Positions 35,835 to 44,449 of a DNA stretch of 60,643 nucleotides are shown here, piece after piece. The first letter of the stretch is position 1. Each line of letters begins with the position of its first letter. The translations under genes and the position numbers were made by a program. A model generated the notes under the pieces. The model was not told the DNA's origin and did not search any database. It worked only from the letters and a program-made list of their open reading frames with translations. Source of the DNA: Verrucomicrobiaceae bacterium (GTDB taxonomy: Bacteria > Verrucomicrobiota > Verrucomicrobiia > Chthoniobacterales > JAATET01); assembly GCA_027488755.1 (NCBI GenBank), contig JAIYAZ010000093.1, forward strand, positions 1 to 60,643. Direction: 5' to 3'.

Positions 35835-37454
35835 ATGATGAAACGACTCGCCCTCCTCGGCGCGGCGCTGGCGCTTTGCGCCGCGCCGCTGGCCGCTGCT
35901 CCGCGCTCCCCGCTCAACCAGGTTTTTCAATTCACCTACGCCGACACCTGCTCGGATTGGGCCGATGGATCCACCTCGCGCGGCCGGCTCTATCTTTGGG
36001 TGCCCGAAGAATGCCGGCGCGTGCGCGGTCTCGTCATTCTCGCGACGAATGTCCCCGAGCACATGCTCGTCGGGCACGCCGCGATTCGCGAAGTCTGCCG
36101 CGCCAATGATCTCGGGCTCGTCTGGTCGGTGCCGACGTTCTGGAATTTTGCCAAGGGCACAAAGGGCCAGGAGGCCACCCAGGTCGCCTTCCTCCAAAAG
36201 CTGCTCGACGGCCTCGCCCGCGTTTCGGGTTACGACGAAGTCGCCCGCGTGCCCTGGGTGCCCGTCGGGGAATCCGGTCACCTGCTTATGGTCGTCGGCC
36301 TCGTGGACCAAAAGCCCGATCGCTGCATCGCGGCCATTTGCGTGAAGAATCCGCATTGGCCGAAGAACTTCACCGTTCCCATGCTCTGGACGCTCGGCAC
36401 CGCGCAGGAGTGGGGCCAATCGAAATCCGACATCCGCACGGGCTGGAGCACCACGGCCGCCGGTTATGGCGGCTGGGCCTCCGGACGCGCCGCGCGCGAT
36501 TGGCCGCTCAGCATGATCATCGAGCCCGCCACCGGGCACTTTTATTGCACCGACGAAATGGCGGACTACTTCGCCCGCTACATCAACGCCGCGGTGAAGG
36601 CGCGCCTCGACTCCGCCGGCGGCGACACGCTCCGCCCCGTCGACCTCAACGCCGGCTTCCTCGCCAATCTCCCCGTGCCCGGTCAAACCGACGAGCGCGT
36701 GATCCCCTACGCCGAGGCGAAGCCGGAGGAACGCAATCGCGCGTGGTTCTTCACCGCCGACCTCGCCCGCCGCGCGCAGGAACTCAGCCGCACCAACTGG
36801 CAGGCGGCCACCCAGCTCGTCGGCTTTACCGCCGACGGCAACTGCACCGCAACCCCGTTCAGCTTCAACTCGGTCACGGAAATCAATGTCCAGACCGACG
36901 GCGAGTTCGGCGTGAAGGCGCACCTGCTCGACGCCATCCCCGAGGGCTTCGCCGCCGCGGGGGAAAAGCTCGCGCGCACCGACGGCGAGCCCACCGTGGA
37001 ATGGATCTGCGGCCCGTTCGCCCCGGCCGGCCCCAACCGCTTCCGCATCGCGCTCGACCGCACATGGAAGACCGGCGCCGCGTCCTACCTCATCGCGCAG
37101 CAGCCCGGCACCGCCGACGTCCGCCGCTCCGTGCAGCCCGCCATGGTCAAGCTGCTCGAAAACAAGGAGGGCCCGCCGCAGACGATCACCTTCGAACCCA
37201 TCGCCGATGTGCCGGCCAGCACCCGCCGCGTCCCGCTTGCCGCGAAATCCGACGCCGGCCTGCCGGTGGAATTCACCGTGCTCTCCGGCCCGGCCGTGAT
37301 CGAAAACGGTGAGGTTGTCCTCACCCCGATCCCGCCGCGCGCCAAGTATCCCGTGGAGGTCACCGTCGGCGCCTGGCAGTGGGGCCGGGCCTCCGAGCCC
37401 AAGGTGCAAACCGCGGCCATGACCAACCAAACCTTCCGCATCCTCGCTCCATAA
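35835..37454 (+). CDS. Secreted esterase-like protein of unrecognised family (copy 1)
   Basis: A 539-residue protein; the first of two adjacent ATGs was taken and gives the signal peptide MMKRLALLGAALALCAAPLAAA. I do not recognise the family by name. The first ~270 residues read like an alpha/beta-hydrolase: LYLWVPEECRRVRGLVILATN, a nucleophile-elbow-like VPVGESGHLL (S147), and a late His in EPATGHFYC (H235). The elbow is GxSxH rather than GxSxG. A C-terminal beta-domain follows (TITFEPIADVPASTRRVPLAAKS cut by a GLPVEF motif). The protein at 42604 is a paralog with matching start (NQxxQF) and end. A secreted carbohydrate esterase is the best guess; a non-catalytic binding protein cannot be excluded. 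Confidence 0.7.
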   Translation: MMKRLALLGAALALCAAPLAAAPRSPLNQVFQFTYADTCSDWADGSTSRGRLYLWVPEECRRVRGLVILATNVPEHMLVGHAAIREVCRANDLGLVWSVPTFWNFAKGTKGQEATQVAFLQKLLDGLARVSGYDEVARVPWVPVGESGHLLMVVGLVDQKPDRCIAAICVKNPHWPKNFTVPMLWTLGTAQEWGQSKSDIRTGWSTTAAGYGGWASGRAARDWPLSMIIEPATGHFYCTDEMADYFARYINAAVKARLDSAGGDTLRPVDLNAGFLANLPVPGQTDERVIPYAEAKPEERNRAWFFTADLARRAQELSRTNWQAATQLVGFTADGNCTATPFSFNSVTEINVQTDGEFGVKAHLLDAIPEGFAAAGEKLARTDGEPTVEWICGPFAPAGPNRFRIALDRTWKTGAASYLIAQQPGTADVRRSVQPAMVKLLENKEGPPQTITFEPIADVPASTRRVPLAAKSDAGLPVEFTVLSGPAVIENGEVVLTPIPPRAKYPVEVTVGAWQWGRASEPKVQTAAMTNQTFRILAP

Positions 37455-37473
37455 TCTCCCCGCCCTTGGCTCG

Positions 37474-37481
37474 CATCCCCC
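37474..37481 (+). promoter_or_regulatory. CATCCCCC leader octamer (variant)
   Basis: CATCCCCC directly abuts the ATG at 37482, a one-base variant of the AATCCCCC leader found elsewhere in the window. Confidence 0.35.
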
Positions 37482-39752
37482 ATGCCCGCCACCTCACCTT
37501 TAATCCCGGTCTACGCGCCGCCCTTGCTCAGTTGGTCAACTCCCGGTGAGGGGCCGGCCGATTCCATGCCCCTTGGCAATGGCGATATCGGCTTGAACGC
37601 ATGGGTGGAGTCATCTGGCGATCTTGTCTTCACCATTGGGAAAACGGACGCCTGGGAGGACAATGCGCGTCTTGCGAAAGTCGGCCGCGTTCGCGTTAGC
37701 CTCGACCCGGCTCCCGCCCTGCAAATTTTTCGGCAGACGCTCTCCACCGCGAGCGGCGAGATGCTTGTTCACTTCCAGGCGTCCGACGGGGGAGTGCCAG
37801 GCCCAACGACGGTCATTCGCCTTTGGGTGGACGCCAATCACCCGGTCATCCACGTGGAAATCGATGGCGGGATTCCGCGGCGCGCTACCGCCACAATCGA
37901 GCTCTGGCGAACGACCCGCGAAGTGCTGCCCGCCATCGAGATGAGCGACGTGAACTTCTCGCACTCCGCCCCGGGCAATCAGGCGCAGCCAACCATTGTC
38001 GAGCCGGACACCTTTCTCGCCGCATCGGAGGAAGGGATCGGCTGGTATCATTTTAATGCCCGCTCGGTCGGCCCGCGGGAAACCCTGGAACACCAGGATC
38101 TCGCCGGACTTCCGGAGTGGTGTGACCCGATTCTCCACCGCACGTTTGGGGCGCTCATCCGCACTGCCGCGCGCCACTCCCGCACCGAAACGGCCCTCAC
38201 CACCGGGGAATCCACCCACCATCGCTTCGACATCCACGTCCTGACGAAGCACCCGTCGACGCCTGAAGATTGGCGGGAGTCCGTGATCGCCCAGGCCCGG
38301 CGGGTGGAGTCCTTTCCGTTCGAGGCCCGTCGCGCGGCGCATCAGCAATGGTGGTCCGCGTTCTGGCAGCGCAGTCACATCACGATCACGCCGGCCCCGG
38401 GTTGCCCCGATCCCGCCGCCGCCACCGAAGTGGCGGAAGCCTGGGCGCTCCAGCGATTCGTCACGGCATGCGGGGGGCGCGGAGCGTTTCCCATCAAGTT
38501 TAATGGCTCAATTTTCACCATGGAGTGGCCGGAGAAACCCGGTGGCCCGGATTACCGCCGATGGGGGCCGGGTTACTGGTGGCAAAACACGCGGCTGCCC
38601 TACGCCGGGGCCGTCGCGGCCGGCGACTTCGATGTGCTCGAGCCGCTCGTGCGCATGTATGCCGGCGCGGTTCGGGACATTTCCCGGCTGCGCGCGGAGC
38701 GGCACTTTGGCTTCAAGGATGCCCTCTACCTGCCCGAGTGCGTTTATTTCTGGGGCGCGAATTTCCCCGAAAGCTACGGCGATACCCCGGCAAAGAATCG
38801 GGAGGACAAACTCCAGCTCAGCGGCTGGCACAAGCGGGAATGGGTCGGCGCGCTTGAGTTCGCCCATCTCCTGCTCGATCTCTGCGAACACACCGGTGAC
38901 GAAGTTCTGGCCCGGGACCAACTGTTGCCCTTCGCGCTTCCCGCTTTGCGATTCTTCGACGCCTATTACCGGCCAGGCTCGGACGGACGGCTTTGCATGA
39001 CTCCCGCGCAGTCGCTGGAGACGTGGTGGGATGTCGTGAATCCGATGCCCGAAATCGCCGGCCTCCACGCCGTCACCACCCGGCTCCTCCGCCTCCCGGA
39101 AAGTGTGCTGCCCCCGGCCGAACGCGCTTGGTTGGAGGGCTTTTGCGACCGGATTCCCGGGCTTCCCACGATGGAAGTTGAAGGCGTCCACCAACTCGCC
39201 CCGGCCGAAACCTTTGCCGATTTGAGAAACTCCGAGGTTCCCGAGCTCTACGCCGTCTGGCCGTTCCGGCTCGTTTCCCTCGAAAAGGAAAATGCCCCCC
39301 TCGGACTCGCTGCGCTGGATCGGCGGAGATTCCGTGGGGCGGTGGACTGGCGACAGGATGAACTTTTTCTTGCCGTTCTCGGTCGCGCAGAGGAAGCCCG
39401 CGAATATCTCGTTCACCGCGTCCGCCTGCGGGGAATCGACCTCTTGCGCGACGGCTCCTACCCGATGCGTTTTCCCGCCTTCTGGGGGCCCGGCTACGAC
39501 TGGGTGCCGGAGCAATGCCATGGGGGCGTGGTTCAGGCCGCGGTCCAATCCATGCTGCTCCAGACGGAAGGGGATCGGATTTTCCTGCTGCCCGCATGGC
39601 CGGCGGACTGGGATGTGGTTTTTAAACTCAACGCCCCACAGCTCACCACGGTCGAGGCCGAAGTTCGCCATGGCCGGTTGGTCCGGCTCGATGTCCGGCC
39701 CGAGTGCCGCCGGCGCGACGTAATCATTCCCCCCATTTTTCACGCCCCATGA
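37482..39752 (+). CDS. DUF5703-type putative glycoside hydrolase without signal peptide (copy 3)
   Basis: A 756-residue paralog of the proteins at 20135 and 24680. It starts MPATSPLIPVYAPPLLSWST with no hydrophobic leader, so it is probably cytoplasmic. Kept motifs: SMPLGNGDIGLNAW (28-41), WWSAFWQRSH, GRGAFPIKFNGSIF. Divergent ones: WWQNTRLPYAG replaces WFQNTRPMYW, and TPAQSLETWWDVVNP replaces the EP-N-S-x-E-M-F-W motif. Its codon use is more relaxed (more GGG, CGG, ATT) than in the genes to its left, which may mean separate origin. It overlaps the GH106 gene (ATGA), suggesting joint action on imported oligosaccharide, although the GH106 product appears exported. Confidence 0.78.
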   Translation: MPATSPLIPVYAPPLLSWSTPGEGPADSMPLGNGDIGLNAWVESSGDLVFTIGKTDAWEDNARLAKVGRVRVSLDPAPALQIFRQTLSTASGEMLVHFQASDGGVPGPTTVIRLWVDANHPVIHVEIDGGIPRRATATIELWRTTREVLPAIEMSDVNFSHSAPGNQAQPTIVEPDTFLAASEEGIGWYHFNARSVGPRETLEHQDLAGLPEWCDPILHRTFGALIRTAARHSRTETALTTGESTHHRFDIHVLTKHPSTPEDWRESVIAQARRVESFPFEARRAAHQQWWSAFWQRSHITITPAPGCPDPAAATEVAEAWALQRFVTACGGRGAFPIKFNGSIFTMEWPEKPGGPDYRRWGPGYWWQNTRLPYAGAVAAGDFDVLEPLVRMYAGAVRDISRLRAERHFGFKDALYLPECVYFWGANFPESYGDTPAKNREDKLQLSGWHKREWVGALEFAHLLLDLCEHTGDEVLARDQLLPFALPALRFFDAYYRPGSDGRLCMTPAQSLETWWDVVNPMPEIAGLHAVTTRLLRLPESVLPPAERAWLEGFCDRIPGLPTMEVEGVHQLAPAETFADLRNSEVPELYAVWPFRLVSLEKENAPLGLAALDRRRFRGAVDWRQDELFLAVLGRAEEAREYLVHRVRLRGIDLLRDGSYPMRFPAFWGPGYDWVPEQCHGGVVQAAVQSMLLQTEGDRIFLLPAWPADWDVVFKLNAPQLTTVEAEVRHGRLVRLDVRPECRRRDVIIPPIFHAP

Positions 39753-42592
39753 TCAAAGCTCCCTTCATCGCTTTACTCCCCCTTCTTGTTTTGTCCGCCC
39801 CGGCATCTGCCGGCACGCTCGAGGAGGACTTTGCGAATCCGCCCACGGCCGCGCGACCGTTTGTCTGGTGGCATTGGATGGGCCCGCTTTTTCAAAAGGA
39901 CGGAATCACCCGCGACCTCGAGGCCATGAAGGCCGCCGGCATCGGCGGGGCGACGATTTTTAACATCACGTCCTCCGTGCAGGAGAGCAGCCATCCGCTC
40001 AAAAACCTGCCGTGGCCGGAGAATACCTACCGCGGGCCGGCCTACTGGGCCGCCGTCGCCCATGCCGCGGCCGAGGCGAAACGGCTCGGACTCACCATCG
40101 GCCTCCACAACACCGTCGGTTACTCGACTACGGGCGGCCCGTGGATCACCCCGAACCGCGGCATGCAACGCGTCGTCTGGAGTGAGACCGAAGTCGAGGG
40201 TGGGGGAGCGCGCGCGCTCAAGTTGGAACAGCCGGCCATCCCCGTCTACCGCGGCTGGGGCGGCGCGTATGCCCAGCCGATCACGCTCTACCGCGACATT
40301 GGCGTGGTCGCCGTGCCCGCGGGCGAGGTGGTGCGGGCCGCAGACGTGCTGGATCTCTCGGCCCGCCTGAAGGCGGATGGCTCGCTATCCTGGGAAGCTC
40401 CGCCCGGGCGGTGGAAACTTCTGCGGTTCGGTTATGCGCCCACGGGCGCGACCCCGCATCCCGTGCCGGACGACGTGATCGGCAAGACGCTGGAGGCCGA
40501 TAAAATGAGCCGCGAGCAGTCGGAGTATCATTGGGCGCAGGTGCTCGATCCGCTCCGCGCGCACCTCGGGGCGAATCTGGGTGCCAGCTTCGACCATGTG
40601 CTCATCGACAGCTACGAAGCGGGGCCGCAGACGTGGACGCCGGGCTTCCGCGAGGAATTTCGCCGCCGCAAGGGTTACGATCCGCTCCCGTGGATGGCCA
40701 CGCTTCCGCCCGTGCTCACGGGTGAGCGCAACGGGCGCCCGGCCCGCGTGATCGGCAGCGCCGACGAGACCGCCCGCTTCGAGTTTGATTTCAAGGAGGT
40801 CGTGGCCGAGCTCTACCGCGTGAATGGTTGGGAGCCCGCGGCGGAGAAGATTCACGCCGCGGGGTTGAAGCTCCAGTTCGAGCCCTACACGGGGCCGTTC
40901 GACACGGTGGCCGGCGCCGCGCTCGCCGATCTGCCGATGGGCGAATTCTGGACCGGAAGCGGCGGCGGGATTCAGCCGACCATTGTGCCCGCCGCGCGGG
41001 CCGCCGGGCGGCGCGTGATTGGCGCGGAGGCGTTCACCGGCCTGCCGCAGCGTAGCGATTGGAGCGAAACCCCCGCGTCGCTGCGCGCGGATGCCGACGG
41101 GGCCTATGTCGCGGGGGTGAACCGCCTCGTCCTGCACCACTGGGTCCACCAGCCGTTTGGCGACCAATGGCGTCCCGGGCTCGGCATGGGCTGGTGGGGC
41201 ACGCATTTCGGTCGCCTGCAAACGTGGCAAAAGCCCGGTCGGGAATTCTTCGCCTATCTCGGCCGCATCCAGGCCCTGCTCCAGCGCGGAGAGCAGACCG
41301 TCGACGTGCTCAGCGTGGCCCGCGCGGCTCCGAACGCCGACATCATTCCGCCGCACGAATTCTTTGCGGGCCTGCGCGTCGAGGACGGCCGCTTCGTTCT
41401 TCCCAGCGGCCGGCGTTATCCCGTGATGGTCGTGCCGCACGACGGGGCGCTGACGCCCGAGTTCGTCCGGCGGCTTGATGCGCTCGTCCGCGCGGGCGGC
41501 AACGTGGTTTGCAAGCGTCCCCAACGCAGCCCGAGTTTGCAGGATTACCCGAAGGCCGACGCCGCCGTGGTGGCGGCCGCCCGGGAGCTTTGGGGCGAGA
41601 AGGACGACCCCGTGCGCGTCGTGGGTAAGGGCCGGCTTTACGGCACCGGAGATCTCGCCCTCGCCCGGCGCGGGCAGCAGATCGACCGCCCGCTGGTCTC
41701 GTTCGCGGGTGAGACGGACGGCGTGCGCGACCTCCAGCGGCGCGACGGCGACGCGGAGATCTTTTTTGTCGCGCACGCGGGCAAACAACCGGCGCGCGTG
41801 ACGGCGTCTTTCCGCGTGGCCGGCCGGCTTCCGGAAATCTGGGACCCCGAGGACGGCAGCCGCCGCCCCGCTCCGAACTGGCGCGCGCGCGGCGACCGCA
41901 CCGAGGTGGACCTGACGCTTGAGGCGGTGGACGCGCAGTTTGTGATCTTCCGCCAGCCGACCGCGGAGACGGGCGCCCAAAGCCCCGAGCCCGCGTGGAA
42001 CGTGGTGCAAACCCTCGATGGGGCCTGGTCGGTGACCTTCCCCGGTCGCGCCCCGTTGCGCTTCAACCGCCTCACCTCGTGGAGCGAGCAGGTGAATCCC
42101 GCCCTGCGGTTTTTCTCCGGCACGGCGACCTACGAGCGGACGCTGGAAATCGACCCCGCGTGGCTCGCCGACGGACGCCGCCTGCGCCTTGATCTCGGCT
42201 CCGTGCGGGATCTCGTCGAGGTGCGTCTGAACGGTCGCCCGCTCCGCGTGCTGTGGGCACCGCCCTACGTCATCGACATTACGGATGCCGTGAAGGCCGG
42301 TGAAAATGCCCTCGCGCTCGCCGTGACGAACACCTGGCGCAACCGCCTGATCGGCGATGAGCAGGAGCCGCCGGATCTTGTCTGGGGCAAGGAGCGATTT
42401 TTCGGGCGCGACAAAAAGTCGGTGGGCCGCCCGCTTGAGGAAATTCCGGCCTGGGTGCTCGCCGGGGGTCCGCGTCCCTCGCCGGGACGCCAGACCTTCA
42501 CGAACTGGAATTACTTCACCGCGGATTCCGCCCTTCATCCCGCGGGCCTCCTCGGCCCCGTGAAACTTTGGGCCACGTCGGTGAAACCGTGA
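39749..42592 (+). CDS. GH106-type alpha-L-rhamnosidase, secreted
   Basis: A 947-residue protein starting in an ATGA overlap, with signal peptide MIKAPFIALLPLLVLSAPASA. The opening FANPPTAARPFVWWHWMGP with ITRDLEAMKAAGIGGATIF is the typical start of GH106 alpha-L-rhamnosidases. The TIM-barrel part includes LGLTIGLHNTVGYSTTGGPW and GASFDHVLIDSYEAGPQTW. Residues ~770-900 carry a GH2-type sugar-binding beta-sandwich (FFSGTATYERTLEID, VRLNGRPLRVLWAPPY). Length fits the family. It should remove alpha-linked L-rhamnose, as in rhamnogalacturonan or ulvan-like chains. I could not assign catalytic Glu residues with certainty. Confidence 0.88.
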   Translation: MIKAPFIALLPLLVLSAPASAGTLEEDFANPPTAARPFVWWHWMGPLFQKDGITRDLEAMKAAGIGGATIFNITSSVQESSHPLKNLPWPENTYRGPAYWAAVAHAAAEAKRLGLTIGLHNTVGYSTTGGPWITPNRGMQRVVWSETEVEGGGARALKLEQPAIPVYRGWGGAYAQPITLYRDIGVVAVPAGEVVRAADVLDLSARLKADGSLSWEAPPGRWKLLRFGYAPTGATPHPVPDDVIGKTLEADKMSREQSEYHWAQVLDPLRAHLGANLGASFDHVLIDSYEAGPQTWTPGFREEFRRRKGYDPLPWMATLPPVLTGERNGRPARVIGSADETARFEFDFKEVVAELYRVNGWEPAAEKIHAAGLKLQFEPYTGPFDTVAGAALADLPMGEFWTGSGGGIQPTIVPAARAAGRRVIGAEAFTGLPQRSDWSETPASLRADADGAYVAGVNRLVLHHWVHQPFGDQWRPGLGMGWWGTHFGRLQTWQKPGREFFAYLGRIQALLQRGEQTVDVLSVARAAPNADIIPPHEFFAGLRVEDGRFVLPSGRRYPVMVVPHDGALTPEFVRRLDALVRAGGNVVCKRPQRSPSLQDYPKADAAVVAAARELWGEKDDPVRVVGKGRLYGTGDLALARRGQQIDRPLVSFAGETDGVRDLQRRDGDAEIFFVAHAGKQPARVTASFRVAGRLPEIWDPEDGSRRPAPNWRARGDRTEVDLTLEAVDAQFVIFRQPTAETGAQSPEPAWNVVQTLDGAWSVTFPGRAPLRFNRLTSWSEQVNPALRFFSGTATYERTLEIDPAWLADGRRLRLDLGSVRDLVEVRLNGRPLRVLWAPPYVIDITDAVKAGENALALAVTNTWRNRLIGDEQEPPDLVWGKERFFGRDKKSVGRPLEEIPAWVLAGGPRPSPGRQTFTNWNYFTADSALHPAGLLGPVKLWATSVKP

Positions 42593-42600
42593 AATCCCCC
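42593..42600 (+). promoter_or_regulatory. AATCCCCC leader octamer
   Basis: AATCCCCC starts right after the GH106 stop and ends three bases before the ATG at 42604. Confidence 0.4.
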
Positions 42601-42603
42601 GCC

Positions 42604-44442
42604 ATGATTCCCCGATTCCTCTTCGCCCTCGTGTTGTCGCTTTGTCCGGCCCTCCCGGCCGCCCCGCCGCAAGCGGGGGATGCGGACGTGAATCAGATTT
42701 ATCAATTCTTCGTCCCCTCCACGGCGGCAAAGGCCCGGCCCAACTCCGGTGCGTATCTCTGGCTGCCGCCCGACGCGCCGCGGATTCGCGCGGTGATGGT
42801 GGCCGTGCACAACGGACTGCCGGTTTCCATCCTCCAGAGCCCGGCCGTCCGTGAGGTTTGCCGCCGCCACGGCATCGCCCAGATTCTGCTCACGCCGAAC
42901 GGCAGTGAGATCGGCCCCGTGATGCTGAAGGATCTGGCGTTCGACATCACCGACCCCGAGCGCACCGCGGTTTACGACGGCTACATGGACCGCCTGGCCG
43001 AGGTCTCGGGCCACCCCGAGCTCAAGACGGCTCCGGTCGTCCCGCTCGCGCACTCGGCCTACTGCAGCTTCCCGTTTGACGTCGCGATGCGCGATCCCTC
43101 GCGCAGCCTCGCGCTGCTGCCCATCAAGGCGGGGATTCCCGACGCCTACGTCTTCTACGGCGCGGGCGGCAAGGCGAAGGTGCCGGATCCTGGTCGCAAC
43201 CTCGGCGGGGTGCCCATCCTGTTCCTGCAGTCGTCCAGTCAGGAAACGGTCGGCTGGTCGGCGTATCCGCGCGGCGGCTCCAGCCTCCGCACCTATCGCC
43301 GGGATCGCCCTGACCATCCGGGCGACACCTACGAACCGCGCAACGAATTGTTCGGCGTGCAGTGGGAAATGATGAGCGGGCATTTTGATCTCCTGCCGCG
43401 GGACTATGCCTACGTCGCGGCATGGCTCGACGCGGTGGCGACCGCGCGGCTGCCCGCGCAACCCGGTCAGCCGCTCCGGCCCCTCACGCTGCGCGACGGG
43501 TGGCTCATCAATCCCGCCGTGCCCGTGAACGGTCCGCTCCCGGCGGACTTCCCGGTTCCCGCGCCCTACGCGGAGTTCACCGGCAACCGCACGGATGCGC
43601 TGTGGTATCCGAACCGCGCACTCGCCGAGGCGCAGTTTGCGCTCTACCGCGACGAGCCGCGCCGGGAGATCGAGCTGATCACGCTGCTCGATGCGTCGGG
43701 CAAACCGATCAGCCTCGCGCACGGGCACATGGCGGAGGTTCCGAAGAACAGCCTGCCGCTCCGGGGCAACGGCACCTTTGTGCTGACGGCGCGGCACCTC
43801 ACCAGCCCGCCCGAGATCTGCACGGTGCGAGAACGCGGGCACGAGAAAAAGTCCCCGGCTCCCTGCGCGTTTGCCAACGTCGGCTTCCCGGGCAAAACGG
43901 CGCTGCCCGTTTCCGCGCTGCCGCTGCGGTTCGACGCGAATGGCGCTCCGCTCGAATGCGTGGGGCAGGAGGTCGTTCGCGGACCGGATCGGGCGGGCGA
44001 CGTCCGCTTCACGCTGCGGATCACCCGCCACCGCCTCGCCTCCGAGGTCGGCTACCTGCAGAACTATCCGCGCATCTTCCACGAGGGCGATGCCCGCTTC
44101 GCCGCCACGGGCCGCACCGCCAAACTAGAGTGGACCTTGCCGGAACTCGCCAAGGGCGGGGCGGCGCAGACGATTGACTTCCCGGCGGTGAAGGACGTTT
44201 CGGCCCGCGCGGGCTCCGTCCCCCTCGGCGCGAAGAGCTCCGCGGGTTTGCCGGTGGAGTATTTTGTTGTGCAGGGTCCCGTGGTGGTGCGCGGCGACCG
44301 CCTCGTTCCCTTCGATGTGCCCAAGGGCCAGACGAAACCGATTGCGGTCACGGTGGGGGCCTACCAAAACGGCCGCTATGATCCCGGGGCCCTCGTCCAG
44401 CCTGCGCCCACGGTCTATCAGACGTTCCGATTGCTGCCCTGA
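42604..44442 (+). CDS. Secreted esterase-like protein of unrecognised family (copy 2)
   Basis: A 612-residue protein; the ATG was chosen for the signal peptide MIPRFLFALVLSLCPALPAAP. It is a paralog of the protein at 35835: NQIYQF near the mature start, YLWLPPDAPRIRAVMVAVHN, AVREVCRRHGIAQILL, a Ser in VVPLAHSAYCSFPF (S151), a late His in MSGHFDLLPRDYAYVA (H260), and the C-terminal GLPVEYFVVQGPVVV. The elbow is A-H-S-A-Y, even further from GxSxG than in copy 1, yet Ser and His are kept at similar spacing. I cannot name the family. It ends seven bases from a convergent gene. Confidence 0.72.
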   Translation: MIPRFLFALVLSLCPALPAAPPQAGDADVNQIYQFFVPSTAAKARPNSGAYLWLPPDAPRIRAVMVAVHNGLPVSILQSPAVREVCRRHGIAQILLTPNGSEIGPVMLKDLAFDITDPERTAVYDGYMDRLAEVSGHPELKTAPVVPLAHSAYCSFPFDVAMRDPSRSLALLPIKAGIPDAYVFYGAGGKAKVPDPGRNLGGVPILFLQSSSQETVGWSAYPRGGSSLRTYRRDRPDHPGDTYEPRNELFGVQWEMMSGHFDLLPRDYAYVAAWLDAVATARLPAQPGQPLRPLTLRDGWLINPAVPVNGPLPADFPVPAPYAEFTGNRTDALWYPNRALAEAQFALYRDEPRREIELITLLDASGKPISLAHGHMAEVPKNSLPLRGNGTFVLTARHLTSPPEICTVRERGHEKKSPAPCAFANVGFPGKTALPVSALPLRFDANGAPLECVGQEVVRGPDRAGDVRFTLRITRHRLASEVGYLQNYPRIFHEGDARFAATGRTAKLEWTLPELAKGGAAQTIDFPAVKDVSARAGSVPLGAKSSAGLPVEYFVVQGPVVVRGDRLVPFDVPKGQTKPIAVTVGAYQNGRYDPGALVQPAPTVYQTFRLLP

Positions 44443-44449
44443 CGGCCGG

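Noticed and set aside
30824-35917. Minus-strand open frame of about 1700 codons
   Set aside because: It is antisense to the heparinase/PA14 gene with the same GNN-codon composition, and it crosses a real gene boundary. It is a codon-bias shadow.
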